DNA from: Streptomyces sp. NBC_01262
GTDB taxonomy: Bacteria; Actinomycetota; Actinomycetes; Streptomycetales; Streptomycetaceae
Reading direction: 5' to 3'
NCBI RefSeq assembly: GCF_036226365.1
Contig: NZ_CP108462.1
Location: 7,224,501-7,288,500 of the forward strand
DNA length: 64,000 bases
Shown: piece by piece, positions 52,026 through 61,129 of the stretch
Layout of the letters: each line of letters opens with the position of its first letter
Numbering within the stretch: the stretch's first letter is position 1
The notes under the pieces: model-generated
Seen by the model: the letters and a program-made list of their open reading frames with translations, nothing else
Databases searched by the model: none
Told to the model about the DNA's origin: nothing
Made by a program: the position numbers and the translations under genes

Positions 52026-52363
52026 AGCACGCGAGATCGCCAACAGCATCCACCTCGTGGCAGCCCGGGGCGCAAGTGCTTTTGCAGGCTGATGCGGAGG
52101 CGACCCGCTCCTGTCGCCCGTAGGTGTGGTGCGTGACTCCTGTGTTGCGCTTGCCGCGCTCGTGAGCGGCTGCAGGCTCCGATCAGGCGGCGTTGTGGTC
52201 GGTGGTGGGGGTGCCACGGCCGCCGGCCCGACCGGGGGGCGTAGCGCGGGCCGGCCAGGACGGTGGTCGCCTTGAGACAGTCGACCTCGGCGACCGCAGG
52301 ACGCTCTTGCGGCACCCGCTCAGGGAACAGCCAGAACAGCCCGAGCGGGTTCACGACGCCGCT
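52026..52363. other. Non-coding gap after IS remnant
   Basis: 338 bp without a supported gene. The sequence changes composition several times and is probably further rearranged debris. No terminal inverted repeats were found. Confidence 0.4.
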
Positions 52364-53176
52364 TCAGTTGGCCAGGATTCCGATGCCGACGATGCCCCCG
52401 ACGCCGACGCCCGCGTTGACCCCGGCGTTGACCCCGGCGTTGACCCCGGCATTAACGCCCGCGTTGACGCCCGCATTGACACCTGCGTTGACGCCCGCGT
52501 CGATACCGACGTTGACGTTCGCGGCTACGTGGACAACCGCGCCGATCTGCACCAGGCTGCCGACGACCACCGTGCCGCTGAGCGTGGCCGGGCCAAAGGT
52601 GCTGACGGCGACGGCCGGGCCCATGCTGCTGACGTTGCCGCTGATGCTGCCGCCGGTGAGGTTGGCGGAACCGCCCAGGGCGACGTGCAGACCGCCGCCA
52701 ATGACCGCTGTGTTGTTCTGGATGGTGACGGCGTTGCCGACGATGACGCCGCCGCTCTGGACCAGGATGCCGCCGCCCATGGTTGCGACCGAGCCGTTGG
52801 CGACGGTGAGGTCCTTCAGTGTGAGGTTCCCGCCGGCGCCGACGTCGAAGATACGGAAGGAGGCGGTGGCGTCGCGCCGGATAGTGGCGTTGTGGCCTTC
52901 GATGGTGAGTTTCTTTTCGATCCGGGGCAAGCCGTCCTCGCCGGCCTCCGCCGTGGTCAGGGAGTAGACGCAACGGTCAGCGAGGACCAGGGTGTCGCCG
53001 CTGGAGGCTGCGTCGATCGCGTGGCCCAGGTCTGCCCCGGCCGTCGCACTGCAGGCCACGGTCACCGTGCCCGCCGCCTGGGCAGGCGTCACGGTGGGGA
53101 AGGCCAGTATCGAGCCTGCCAGCGCCACCGTGGCCAGGGGGCGTATCGCGGTCTTGATCGTCTTGCGGCGTGTCAT
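52364..53176 (-). CDS. Secreted beta-helix protein with AGVN repeats
   Basis: Protein of 270 aa. A signal peptide (about 1-34, ending PAQAA) is followed by a right-handed beta-helix of the polymorphic-membrane-protein type (GDTLVLADRCVYSL, LTIEGHNATIRRD, TVANGSVATMGGGILVQSGG, NNTAVIGGGLHV). Near the C-terminus is a run of about eight NAGV tetrapeptides, then GVGVGGIVGIGILAN. Exported; surface or matrix role likely. ATG at 53176. It faces the IS debris. Confidence 0.75.
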   Translation of the reverse strand: MTRRKTIKTAIRPLATVALAGSILAFPTVTPAQAAGTVTVACSATAGADLGHAIDAASSGDTLVLADRCVYSLTTAEAGEDGLPRIEKKLTIEGHNATIRRDATASFRIFDVGAGGNLTLKDLTVANGSVATMGGGILVQSGGVIVGNAVTIQNNTAVIGGGLHVALGGSANLTGGSISGNVSSMGPAVAVSTFGPATLSGTVVVGSLVQIGAVVHVAANVNVGIDAGVNAGVNAGVNAGVNAGVNAGVNAGVNAGVGVGGIVGIGILAN

Positions 53177-53714
53177 CGCTTGTCCTCGCTTTTCGAGCCG
53201 GGAGCCACCATGGCTCCGGGCCTTACATGACAACGCCGCCCCCATCTCCAGGACTCGACATGTTCCCGGCAAGGCGGCGGCGATGGAGGTGTAACCGCAC
53301 GACAGCGAGACCATGCCTGACACGCCACAAAATCCAGGTATTTCACCCGAAAAGATCACCGCCCGCCGACCCTGACGCCAGGCAGTCCGGCGGATCACGT
53401 GCGGAGTCAGTCGGCGGAATCACCCACCCGAAACCGACCCCATTGCCACTGCGGCCACCCCTCCGACCGTTGAAAACGCCCGCTACCACCAGCGCAGCAG
53501 CACGAGGACATGAACGCAGCCACGCTCAGCAGACTTCACCTCACCGAGTGAAGATCGCCAACGGTATCCGCAATCGCGGCCAGAGCCATTTTCAAAGATC
53601 CTCATCAGCGCGCGCTCCCCAGTACCACCTCCGCATAGCCATTGTGGTCCGCGAGGCCCCAGGGGCCCGGCGGGGCGGACGGACGGACGCGGCCTTCGCC
53701 GCGATACTGCTGCC
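53177..53714. other. Intergenic region without a supported gene
   Basis: 538 bp between the secreted beta-helix gene and the phosphatase gene. Short frames here have no family look or ribosome site. It must hold the promoters for both divergent genes, but no clear -10/-35 pair or palindrome was found. Confidence 0.5.
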
Positions 53715-54311
53715 ATGCCGGATGTCTTTGCCCCGTCGGCCCGTGATCACTGGCGGCCGCCTTTCCGGGTGCTCATGGTCTGCACGGGTAATCTGCACCG
53801 CTCGCCGCTGGCCGAGCGTCTGCTGACGGCACGCCTGGGCTCGCCCGGCAAGACGCTCCGGGTAGGCAGCGCGGGCACAGCCGCGAGGGCGGGCACTCCC
53901 ATGGACCCGGTGGCCGCGGCTCTCCTGGCCGAGCTGGGCGGAGACCCATGCGGCGCCGTAGCTCGCCGGCTGACCGCGGAGCTGGTGGAAGATGCCGACC
54001 TCGTGCTGGGCGCTGCGACGGAACACCGCGACGCGGCGGTGAGGATGTCACCGGCCTGGGCGTTGCGGCGGGCGTTCACCTTGCGTGAGTTCGCCAGACT
54101 CCTGCGAGCCGAAGACGCCGCAGGGGTGACTGAGCCTGCGGAGCGGGCTTCCGAGCTGGTCCGCGGAGCCGGGTCCCGCAGGGGGGCGGAGGGCCGGGGT
54201 GAGGACGACGACGTGGCCGACCCGTACGGCGCACCTGAGCACGCGGCGCGGTCGTGCGCGGGGCGGATCGCGGAGTCGGTCGAACGGATCGCCGCGGCTG
54301 TGCTGGGCTGA
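53715..54311 (+). CDS. Low-molecular-weight protein tyrosine phosphatase
   Basis: Protein of 198 aa. The phosphate loop VCTGNLHRSPLAE fits C-x5-R-S, and the catalytic Asp is in DVADPYG near 170. Bacterial relatives (Wzb type) regulate exopolysaccharide assembly by removing tyrosine phosphates from a kinase. No tyrosine kinase is in the window. Placed at the left edge of the polysaccharide cluster; converges on the DUF4012 gene. Confidence 0.88.
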   Translation: MPDVFAPSARDHWRPPFRVLMVCTGNLHRSPLAERLLTARLGSPGKTLRVGSAGTAARAGTPMDPVAAALLAELGGDPCGAVARRLTAELVEDADLVLGAATEHRDAAVRMSPAWALRRAFTLREFARLLRAEDAAGVTEPAERASELVRGAGSRRGAEGRGEDDDVADPYGAPEHAARSCAGRIAESVERIAAAVLG

Positions 54312-54327
54312 TCTCCAACTGCGGCCG

Positions 54328-56157
54328 TCAACCGCCGCACCGGGGGTAGGGCCGCACGTTGGACTGCAGAGGCCGGACCAGAGGCTGGTTCAGCATGACC
54401 GGTTCCCGCGTGGCAGGAGGTTCAACCAGGTACAGCTTGAGGGTGTGGGTCGATTGGGCTGGCAACTCCATGTCCAGTGTGAACACGGGATGCCCCTGCT
54501 CCGTGGCGCTGTTGAGCAGCGCGGTCCGACCGTCCAACGTAGCCCGGGTCAGGACAGCTCCCGTGCTGGCGTAGTAGGAGACCAGTAGCCGGTTGTCCCC
54601 TGGCTTGGTGGCGTACAGCGGCTTGTCCACCCTCTGAGTGACGTACGCGGGGAGCCCGGAGGCCGGGGCCCTGTTGGCGAGCGTCGCCGTCACAGTGATG
54701 TTCCGCCCGTACCGGGTGCACTGCCGCGGCTCCCAATCCAGTCTCCGGTCGAGGTAGTAGTCGAGTTTCGTCCCGGCCGCGTTGTTGACCACCAGTCCTG
54801 CGAACGGAGTCGGGCTGTCCGGCAGGGTGCCCGCGAAGTGCTGCCGCCGGAGCTCGCGTTGCTCGGACGGATGGGCGCTCCACATGATGACCCGCCCATC
54901 ATTCAGCTCTGTGCGCAGGGCCGACAGCAGGGCAGGCAGTCGTCGTCCGTGGGCGGCGGGGAGCAGCTTCGCGGCAGTGGCCCTGGCCACGTCAAGGAAG
55001 AAACCCTTGCGCTCCGTGGTGTCCGTGAAGGCCGCGTAGCTGGCGCGTTCGGTCAGATCCACAATGTTCCCGGCCGACACCGTGGTGCCGTCGGCAAGCC
55101 GCGCCGGGCCGGTGACCGCGAGCAATCCGGCCATCGCGCCCGGGTCGAGGGCGATGACCCCGTCGGCTTTCCTACTGCTGTGCTGCGACCAGGCCTCCGC
55201 CCAGATCTGCGCGGCGTAGGGGAAGTGTGGACTGAGGTTGGCATTGACCCACGTGGTGGTGGGCGCGTTGTGTGCGTACTGCGCGGCGTACTCCTTGCCG
55301 AAATCGACAGTGGCACGGGCGCCCGCCATGACGGTGTCGTTGCCGAAGTCGTCGAAACTCAGCTTCCCCTGGGAAGCCGTCAGGACGGCGAACGCGCCGG
55401 GCAGCCCTCCGGTACCCCGGGCCTCGGCTGTGTTCTGGAAGATCACCAGGTAGCGCCGTTCGACCTGCGCGCCCATCATGGCGGGAAGCACGCGCGCCAC
55501 CGAGGCGGCGTCGGCTGTGGCTGGCGCGAGCCGGTCGAGTTGACCGTTGAGCCGTGTACGGGCCCGGTCTGCGGCCGGCAGCCACGTGTTGCTGGGCAGT
55601 TCGGCCGACCGCGTCCGCGTGTCGGACGCCAGGCGCGCGGCGCGTTCCAGGGAGGGAGCGGCGCGGCGGAGCGCGGCGAGGTCGACGCGGCTGGCGACAC
55701 CCCGCGCATCGGCGGTGAGACCGGCCACGGTGTGTACCAGCGGGGGCAGAACGTCCGCTGTGACGCGATGGATGGCCCATGCCGCCCCGCGCACGGTACG
55801 CGCCGGGTCGCCCAGAACGGGGACTTTCGCCGCCAGAAACCAGGCTGGGCCGGTGGTGTATTGGTGGGCCCGGGCGGCATGCGCGGCGGCGGAGCGCACT
55901 TCGGGTGCCAGGGAGCCGAGGTCCTGTGCCCCGACCGCCGACGCGCCAGCCGTCCTGAGGCTTTGCAGCGCGACCAGGCTGCGTTGAGCCGCCAGCAGCT
56001 CGTTTCGGGCCAGCGCACCGGTGACGACGATCCATGCGGCTCCGGCGAGCACCAGGCCCACCGCGCTCCACAGCAGCGGCCGGGTCCGGCGACGAAGGCG
56101 TCGCCGGGCCCGGCTGTCACTGCCGGCTCGATCACGGAACCATTCCCGAGGGGGCAT
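54328..56157 (-). CDS. DUF4012 membrane-anchored protein
   Basis: Protein of 609 aa. A basic N-terminus and one signal-anchor helix (about 28-50) are followed by an extracellular domain with the DUF4012 marks YLVIFQNTAEARGTGGLPGAFAVL, GVIALDPGAMAGLL and a late beta-rich domain (LDYYLDRRLDWEPRQCTRYG). Relatives often sit in polysaccharide and wall-polymer clusters; biochemical role unknown, with a resemblance in position to LytR-type assembly proteins. It is 18 bp downstream of the LAxTG protein gene, likely cotranscribed. Confidence 0.87.
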   Translation of the reverse strand: MPPREWFRDRAGSDSRARRRLRRRTRPLLWSAVGLVLAGAAWIVVTGALARNELLAAQRSLVALQSLRTAGASAVGAQDLGSLAPEVRSAAAHAARAHQYTTGPAWFLAAKVPVLGDPARTVRGAAWAIHRVTADVLPPLVHTVAGLTADARGVASRVDLAALRRAAPSLERAARLASDTRTRSAELPSNTWLPAADRARTRLNGQLDRLAPATADAASVARVLPAMMGAQVERRYLVIFQNTAEARGTGGLPGAFAVLTASQGKLSFDDFGNDTVMAGARATVDFGKEYAAQYAHNAPTTTWVNANLSPHFPYAAQIWAEAWSQHSSRKADGVIALDPGAMAGLLAVTGPARLADGTTVSAGNIVDLTERASYAAFTDTTERKGFFLDVARATAAKLLPAAHGRRLPALLSALRTELNDGRVIMWSAHPSEQRELRRQHFAGTLPDSPTPFAGLVVNNAAGTKLDYYLDRRLDWEPRQCTRYGRNITVTATLANRAPASGLPAYVTQRVDKPLYATKPGDNRLLVSYYASTGAVLTRATLDGRTALLNSATEQGHPVFTLDMELPAQSTHTLKLYLVEPPATREPVMLNQPLVRPLQSNVRPYPRCGG

Positions 56158-56175
56158 GAGCGGTGCTGCCCCTCG

Positions 56176-56877
56176 TCATCCGCGCCGGCGTTGGCGCCGG
56201 CGCATGAGGTACGCGCCACCGCCGAACGCGGCCAGCACAGCAGCCGCGCCGGTCACGGCCAGGGTGCGGTCCGGACCGTTCTCCGGCTGCTCGACGTGGT
56301 TGACCACAGGCTCCGTGTCGACGTTCACCGGGGCCGAATCCGCCATTGCCTGGCGGGGGCGGCCGGAGAAGGGAAAGTCGGGAGAGTCGAGAAAGTCGAG
56401 AAAGCCGGGAAAGCCATGATGCCCGGGATGCCCCGGACCGCCCGGGCCGCCGCCGGGACCGCCGGGCCGCCCAATGACGGTGATGATCGCGGACAGATAC
56501 TGCCCCGAGGCCGAGCCGGCCAGGGAGAAGCTGTAACTGCCGGACGGCACTCGCCGGGGAATGTTCACGGTTCCGCTCGCCGTACCCGACGAATCGGCTC
56601 TGACGACGGTCAGCAGCGTCGGGTCGGGCAAGCTGGGTGCGCTGCGCAGGTCCGCCGCGAGCCGCACGCCGACCGCTTCGTTGGAGGTGAAACCGGACCC
56701 GGAGAAGGTCAGCGAGCCGCCGGCGGAAACCGTCGTGGAGCTGAGGACCAATGGCCCGGTCCCCGGCGGATAGGGGGCGGCACCGGCGGCCGGCGCCGAG
56801 ACCACCGTTGCGGGAACGGCGATCAGGGCGGCGGCGAAGGCTGCCAATGCCATGCGCCGAATCGAAGGTATCGACAT
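56176..56877 (-). CDS. Secreted LAxTG surface protein (sortase substrate)
   Basis: Protein of 233 aa. A signal peptide (about 1-34), an Ig-like domain (LVLSSTTVSAGGSLTFSGSGF) and a Gly/Pro/His-rich spacer with repeated GGPGG/PGHPGHHGFPG are followed by LAVTG at about 205, a hydrophobic helix and the tail MRRRQRRRG. LAxTG is the signal recognised by class E sortases in Streptomyces, so the protein is probably linked to the cell wall. ATG at 56877 follows AGGAG. No sortase gene is nearby. Confidence 0.85.
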   Translation of the reverse strand: MSIPSIRRMALAAFAAALIAVPATVVSAPAAGAAPYPPGTGPLVLSSTTVSAGGSLTFSGSGFTSNEAVGVRLAADLRSAPSLPDPTLLTVVRADSSGTASGTVNIPRRVPSGSYSFSLAGSASGQYLSAIITVIGRPGGPGGGPGGPGHPGHHGFPGFLDFLDSPDFPFSGRPRQAMADSAPVNVDTEPVVNHVEQPENGPDRTLAVTGAAAVLAAFGGGAYLMRRRQRRRG

Positions 56878-57031
56878 CGTGTTCGGGCTCCTTCGGCTGA
56901 GACTCCGCCCCGCTGCCCCGACAGCAGGGCAGGACTGTGAGACGCAGCGATACATACGGCGCGGCGGCCACCGGATAACGGTTCCTGCGGCCCAGCCCTC
57001 CGGATGGCGTAGTGAAAAGCACCGAACGGCC

Positions 57032-57640
57032 TCAGTAGGCTCCGTTCCCCCGCAATACCGCGGCCGGGGTTCGGGCGAGGATGAGCAGGTCCAACCGGAG
57101 TGACCACGTGTCGACGTATGTCAGGTCCAGTCGCAGGGTCTCGTCCCAGCTGAGATCCGACCGGCCGCTGATCTGCCACAGCCCGGTGAGGCCGGGACGG
57201 ACCAGCAGCCTGTTGCGCGCGTCCCCGGTGAACGCCGAGTCCTCCAGCGGCAGTGGCCGCGGGCCGACCAGCGACATGTGGCCCATCAGCACATTGAACA
57301 GCTGGGGCAGCTCGTCCAACGAGAACCGGCGCAGAAATCGACCGGTGCTGGTGACACGTGGGTCCTCGCGGATCTTGAACAGGTGCCCGTCGCTCTCATT
57401 GCTGGCGGCCAGGGCATGGCGCTGCCGTTCGGAACCGACCCGCATGGTGCGCAGCTTCAGCACGTGGAACTCCCGGCCATGCAGCCCCGCCCTGCGCTGC
57501 CGGAAGAGCACGGGGCCGGGGCTGTCGAGCGCGACGGCGGCAGCCGCGGCGATCAGGACCGGGGCCAGCAGCACGATCAGGAGCGTGGCCCCCGTGACAT
57601 CGACGGCCCGCTTGACCGTCCTGACGCCTGATCCGAGCAT
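57032..57640 (-). CDS. Undecaprenyl-phosphate sugar-1-phosphate transferase
   Basis: Protein of 202 aa of the WbaP/WcaJ bacterial sugar transferase family, short form. One membrane helix (about 14-36) is followed by LDSPGPVLFRQRRAG, LKLRTM, DPRVTSTGRFLRRFSLDELPQL and GHMSLVGPRPLPLE. It moves sugar-1-phosphate to the lipid carrier to start a repeat unit. It lacks the N-terminal membrane domain of long forms. It is divergent from the sugar-nucleotide operon. Confidence 0.92.
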   Translation of the reverse strand: MLGSGVRTVKRAVDVTGATLLIVLLAPVLIAAAAAVALDSPGPVLFRQRRAGLHGREFHVLKLRTMRVGSERQRHALAASNESDGHLFKIREDPRVTSTGRFLRRFSLDELPQLFNVLMGHMSLVGPRPLPLEDSAFTGDARNRLLVRPGLTGLWQISGRSDLSWDETLRLDLTYVDTWSLRLDLLILARTPAAVLRGNGAY

Positions 57641-57837
57641 CCTGCCTTCTCCTTAGTGCCTCATGCCGAGCGGGGGATGAACCGCTCCGACGGCGGGTCG
57701 GCTTCATCCATTCGACGCTGCGGCCTCGCGCATTGTGGACATATGAATATAAACATGGCGTCAGCTCGGGTTCCTTCATTGACACTTCGGGACGGCCGAC
57801 AGGGGTGGGCGGCCGGCCCGGCAGCGAGAGGACAGCC

Positions 57838-58842
57838 ATGCGTGCAGTAGTGACCGGCGGAGCCGGGTTCATCGGCTCCCATCTGTGCGAGCGATTGCTC
57901 GCCCAGGGCGGTGATGTGGTTTGTGTGGACAACTTCATGACGTCCGGTCTGCACAACATCGAACATCTGATGCAGCACCCGCGATTCTCTTTCAGCTACC
58001 GGGACGTCAGCGAGGGCTTCGTCGTGGACGGCCCGGTGGACGCGGTATTCCACCTGGCCTCACCTGCTTCGCCCACCGACTATCTGAGGCTGCCCCTGGA
58101 AACCCTGCGCGTCGGGTCGGCCGGCACCTGGAACGCCCTGGACCTGGCGGCTTCGAAGGGCGCCCGGTTCCTGCTGACATCGACATCCGAGACCTACGGG
58201 GACCCGCAGATTCACCCGCAGACCGAGGACTACTGGGGCAACGTCAACCCGGTCGGACCCCGCTCCGTCTACGACGAGGCCAAGCGATTCGGCGAGGCGC
58301 TCACGATGGCGTACCGCAGGACCTGTGGCGTGGACGCGAAGATCGTCAGAATCTTCAACACCTTCGGCCCTCGTATGCGCCCCGATGACGGCCGGGCCAT
58401 CCCCACTTTCGTCCGCCAAGCGCTGGAGGGGAAGCCCCTCACGGTCACCGGCGACGGCACCCAGACCCGGTCCCTGTGTTACGTCGACGACTTGGTCGAC
58501 GGACTTGTCCGGATGATGGCCGGCGAGCACTCCGGCCCGGTCAATCTGGGCACCCCGCATGAGGTCTCCATGCTCGACCTCGCCCGGTGGATCACCGAGC
58601 TCACCGGCTCGTCCTCCGAGATCCAACGGGTGCCCCGGCCGCAGGACGACCCCGAGAAACGCCGCCCGGACATCACCCTGGCCCGCGAACTGCTCGGCTG
58701 GGAACCGAAGACTCCCGTCGAACGGGGGCTACGCGAGACCATTGCCTGCTTGAGCAGCCGGCTGAGCCAGAACGCCGGGGCCGAGCACGGCACCGCAATC
58801 CCCGTCCCCGAACAGGGGCTCACCACGGGAGTGCACTCGTGA
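57838..58842 (+). CDS. NAD-dependent sugar epimerase/decarboxylase, UXS-like
   Basis: Extended SDR of 334 aa. TGGAGFIGSHLCERLL binds NAD, and PRSVYDEAKRFGEALT holds the catalytic Tyr-x3-Lys in the form typical of UDP-glucuronate decarboxylase, which makes UDP-xylose. PRMRPDDGRAIPTFVRQ supports this group. ATG at 57838 follows GAGAGGA. The stop overlaps the next GTG. With the downstream dehydrogenase it could make UDP-glucuronate then UDP-xylose. Confidence 0.88.
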   Translation: MRAVVTGGAGFIGSHLCERLLAQGGDVVCVDNFMTSGLHNIEHLMQHPRFSFSYRDVSEGFVVDGPVDAVFHLASPASPTDYLRLPLETLRVGSAGTWNALDLAASKGARFLLTSTSETYGDPQIHPQTEDYWGNVNPVGPRSVYDEAKRFGEALTMAYRRTCGVDAKIVRIFNTFGPRMRPDDGRAIPTFVRQALEGKPLTVTGDGTQTRSLCYVDDLVDGLVRMMAGEHSGPVNLGTPHEVSMLDLARWITELTGSSSEIQRVPRPQDDPEKRRPDITLARELLGWEPKTPVERGLRETIACLSSRLSQNAGAEHGTAIPVPEQGLTTGVHS

Positions 58843-59738
58843 CGCTCCTGACGGACTCCGTCCCCGACGACTCCGTGTCCGACGACTGCGCGGCTCCCGT
58901 CGTCCACTGCCTGGGCGTACCCATCGCCGCTCACACCCCCGAGAGCGCTGCCCGCCAGGTCATCCGGCTGGCCCGGCAGCACCGCGCCACCCGCTCGACC
59001 CGCTCCGCGCGCGGCACAGACGTACACCTCTGCAACGCCCACACCCTCTCCCTCGCCGACCGCGACCCGGAACTCCACGGCATCCTGCGTCGCGCCGCGC
59101 TGAACCTCCCCGACGGTCAACCCGTCGTCTGGGCCAACCAACTGCTGCACCGGGGTACACCCCTGCCCGCCACCCGGGTGTACGGCCCCGACCTCTTCCT
59201 CGACGTATTCGCGCACGGACAGGACGCCGGACTCCGGCACTACCTGCTCGGCTCCACCCCCGAGGTCCTGGACGCACTGCGGAGTGAACTGCTCCGGCGC
59301 TTCCCCCGGACCCGGATTGTGGGCGCCTGCTCGCCGCCCTTCCGGCCCATGACCGACAGCGAGCTGCGTGACGAGGAAGAGGCCGTATTCTCCTCCGGCG
59401 CGGACGTCGTCTGGGTCGGCCTCGGCACCCCCAAGCAGGACATCCGCGCGGCGCAACTGGCAGCGGCGCTCCCGGTCGTGAGCGTGGCCATAGGTGCGGC
59501 CTTCGACTTCGTGGCGGGCAACAAGCCGCAGGCGCCGCAGTGGATGCAGCAGGGAGGCCTCGAATGGCTCTTCCGTTTCGGCTGCGAGCCGCGCCGACTC
59601 TGGCGCCGCTATCTCTTCGGCAACGCCCGCTTCCTCCGCGGCGTCGCCCGGCAGGCCGCGGGGACCGCGGTGCCGCGACGGGCGCCTACCCTGCCCGGTA
59701 CCGCGGCGGTCGCGCTCGGCGGGGAGAACATCTCATGA
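58839..59738 (+). CDS. WecG/TagA/CpsF-family glycosyltransferase
   Basis: GT26 enzyme of 299 aa. It has CLGVPIAAHTPESAARQV, LNLPDGQPVVWA, VYGPDLFLDVF, LLGSTPEVLDAL, WVGLGTPKQDI and VAIGAAFDFVAGNKPQAPQWM, the family marks. It adds a ManNAc-like sugar to an undecaprenyl-linked sugar. It is coupled to both neighbours by GTGA and ATGA overlaps. Confidence 0.92.
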   Translation: MTLLTDSVPDDSVSDDCAAPVVHCLGVPIAAHTPESAARQVIRLARQHRATRSTRSARGTDVHLCNAHTLSLADRDPELHGILRRAALNLPDGQPVVWANQLLHRGTPLPATRVYGPDLFLDVFAHGQDAGLRHYLLGSTPEVLDALRSELLRRFPRTRIVGACSPPFRPMTDSELRDEEEAVFSSGADVVWVGLGTPKQDIRAAQLAAALPVVSVAIGAAFDFVAGNKPQAPQWMQQGGLEWLFRFGCEPRRLWRRYLFGNARFLRGVARQAAGTAVPRRAPTLPGTAAVALGGENIS

Positions 59739-61054
59739 CGGCTGTCGTCGGGACCGCAGTGCAGGTGGGGAAGTCCGCGGTCCCCGCACCAGTACGGGCG
59801 GCCGTGCTCGGCCTGGGATACGTAGGCCTGCCCGTGGCCCTTGCGGCAGCGGAAGCAGGTGTCGACGTCGTCGGATTCGATGTGGACGCCGGCCGGGTGG
59901 CGGTCCTGGAGATGGGCCGGAGCCCGGTCGACACCGTCACCGACGAATCCCTCGGTCGTGCGCACGCGACCGGGCTGCTCTCGTTCACCAGCGACCCTGA
60001 CGACCTGGCGGCGGCCACAACCTACGTGATCTGCGTCCCGACGCCGCTTCTGGACAAGCTGCCGGACCTGTCCATGGTGACCAGCGCCGTCGAGTTCGTC
60101 GCACGTTCGCTGAGCCCCGGCGATCTGGTGAGTCTGGAATCGACCACCTACCCGGGCACCACCGAGGGTCTGGTGGCCGACCTCATCGAACAGATCTCGT
60201 CGCTCGTGGCGGGCCGGGACTACCACCTCGTGTTCTCCCCGGAACGGATCGACCCGGGCAACCCGGAATTCGGTCTGCGGAACACGCCCAAGATCGTCGG
60301 TGGGGTCACCAGGGAATGCACGGCGGCGGGAACCGCCTTCTACCGCAGGCTGGTCGACCGCGTTGTCCCCGTTTCGTCACCCAGAGAAGCGGAGACGGCC
60401 AAGCTGCTGGAGAACACCTTCCGGCACGTCAACATCGCCCTCGTCAACGAAATGGCCGTCCTCTGCCGTGAACTCGGCATCGATCTGCACGAAGCGATCG
60501 ACGCCGCGGCCACAAAGCCCTTCGGCTTCATGCCCTTCTACCCCGGTCCCGGCGTCGGAGGCCACTGCATTCCCATCGATCCGGCGTACTTCTCGTGGCG
60601 AGTGCGGCAGCTCGGCTCCTCCTTCCGGTTCGTCGAGCTCGCGACGGAGATCAACGACCGCATGCCCTCGTACGTGACCTCGCGGATCGCGGAGATGCTC
60701 AATGCGGTGCGGAAACCGCTCAACGGCGCCTCGATCGTGCTCGTCGGAGTGGCCTACAAACGGGGGATCGGCGATCTCCGCCAGTCGCCGGCCTTCTCCG
60801 TGGCCCGGCGGCTCATCCGCTCCGGCGCGGAGCTGAGCTGGCACGACCCCTATGTCTCCGAATTCGTCGTCGACGGCCTGCCCCTCCCCGAGGTCAAGTC
60901 ACTCGGCCGGGACACCCTCTCCGGCGTGGACCTGGCCGTCCTCCACACGGACCACTCGTGCCTCGACCTGGATGGACTGGTCCGGAACGCCCCCCTGGTA
61001 CTCGACACCCGCGGGGCGCTGAACGGACGGTCGCCCAGCGTTGAAGGGCTGTAG
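59735..61054 (+). CDS. UDP-sugar dehydrogenase (WecC/UDP-glucose dehydrogenase family)
   Basis: Protein of 439 aa with an N-terminal Rossmann domain (AAVLGLGYVGLPVALAAAEAG), VCVPTPLLDKLPD, SPERIDPGN, TAKLLENTFRHVNIALVNE and PGPGVGGHCIPIDP (catalytic Cys). It oxidises a UDP-sugar to the uronic acid. The sequence is nearer the WecC/UDP-ManNAc dehydrogenase branch than to Ugd. ATG overlaps the transferase stop. Confidence 0.92.
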   Translation: MTAVVGTAVQVGKSAVPAPVRAAVLGLGYVGLPVALAAAEAGVDVVGFDVDAGRVAVLEMGRSPVDTVTDESLGRAHATGLLSFTSDPDDLAAATTYVICVPTPLLDKLPDLSMVTSAVEFVARSLSPGDLVSLESTTYPGTTEGLVADLIEQISSLVAGRDYHLVFSPERIDPGNPEFGLRNTPKIVGGVTRECTAAGTAFYRRLVDRVVPVSSPREAETAKLLENTFRHVNIALVNEMAVLCRELGIDLHEAIDAAATKPFGFMPFYPGPGVGGHCIPIDPAYFSWRVRQLGSSFRFVELATEINDRMPSYVTSRIAEMLNAVRKPLNGASIVLVGVAYKRGIGDLRQSPAFSVARRLIRSGAELSWHDPYVSEFVVDGLPLPEVKSLGRDTLSGVDLAVLHTDHSCLDLDGLVRNAPLVLDTRGALNGRSPSVEGL

Positions 61055-61129
61055 AACCCTGCGGGTGCCAACCGGGCATCCCGGCTCAGGACCTGACGTA
61101 CCCACGGCGAATGAGATGAGGTGTCGCGG

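Noticed and set aside
51500..52360. Intact insertion sequence
   Set aside because: Only the C-terminal end of an IS1182-like transposase is readable. The catalytic core and matching terminal repeats are absent.
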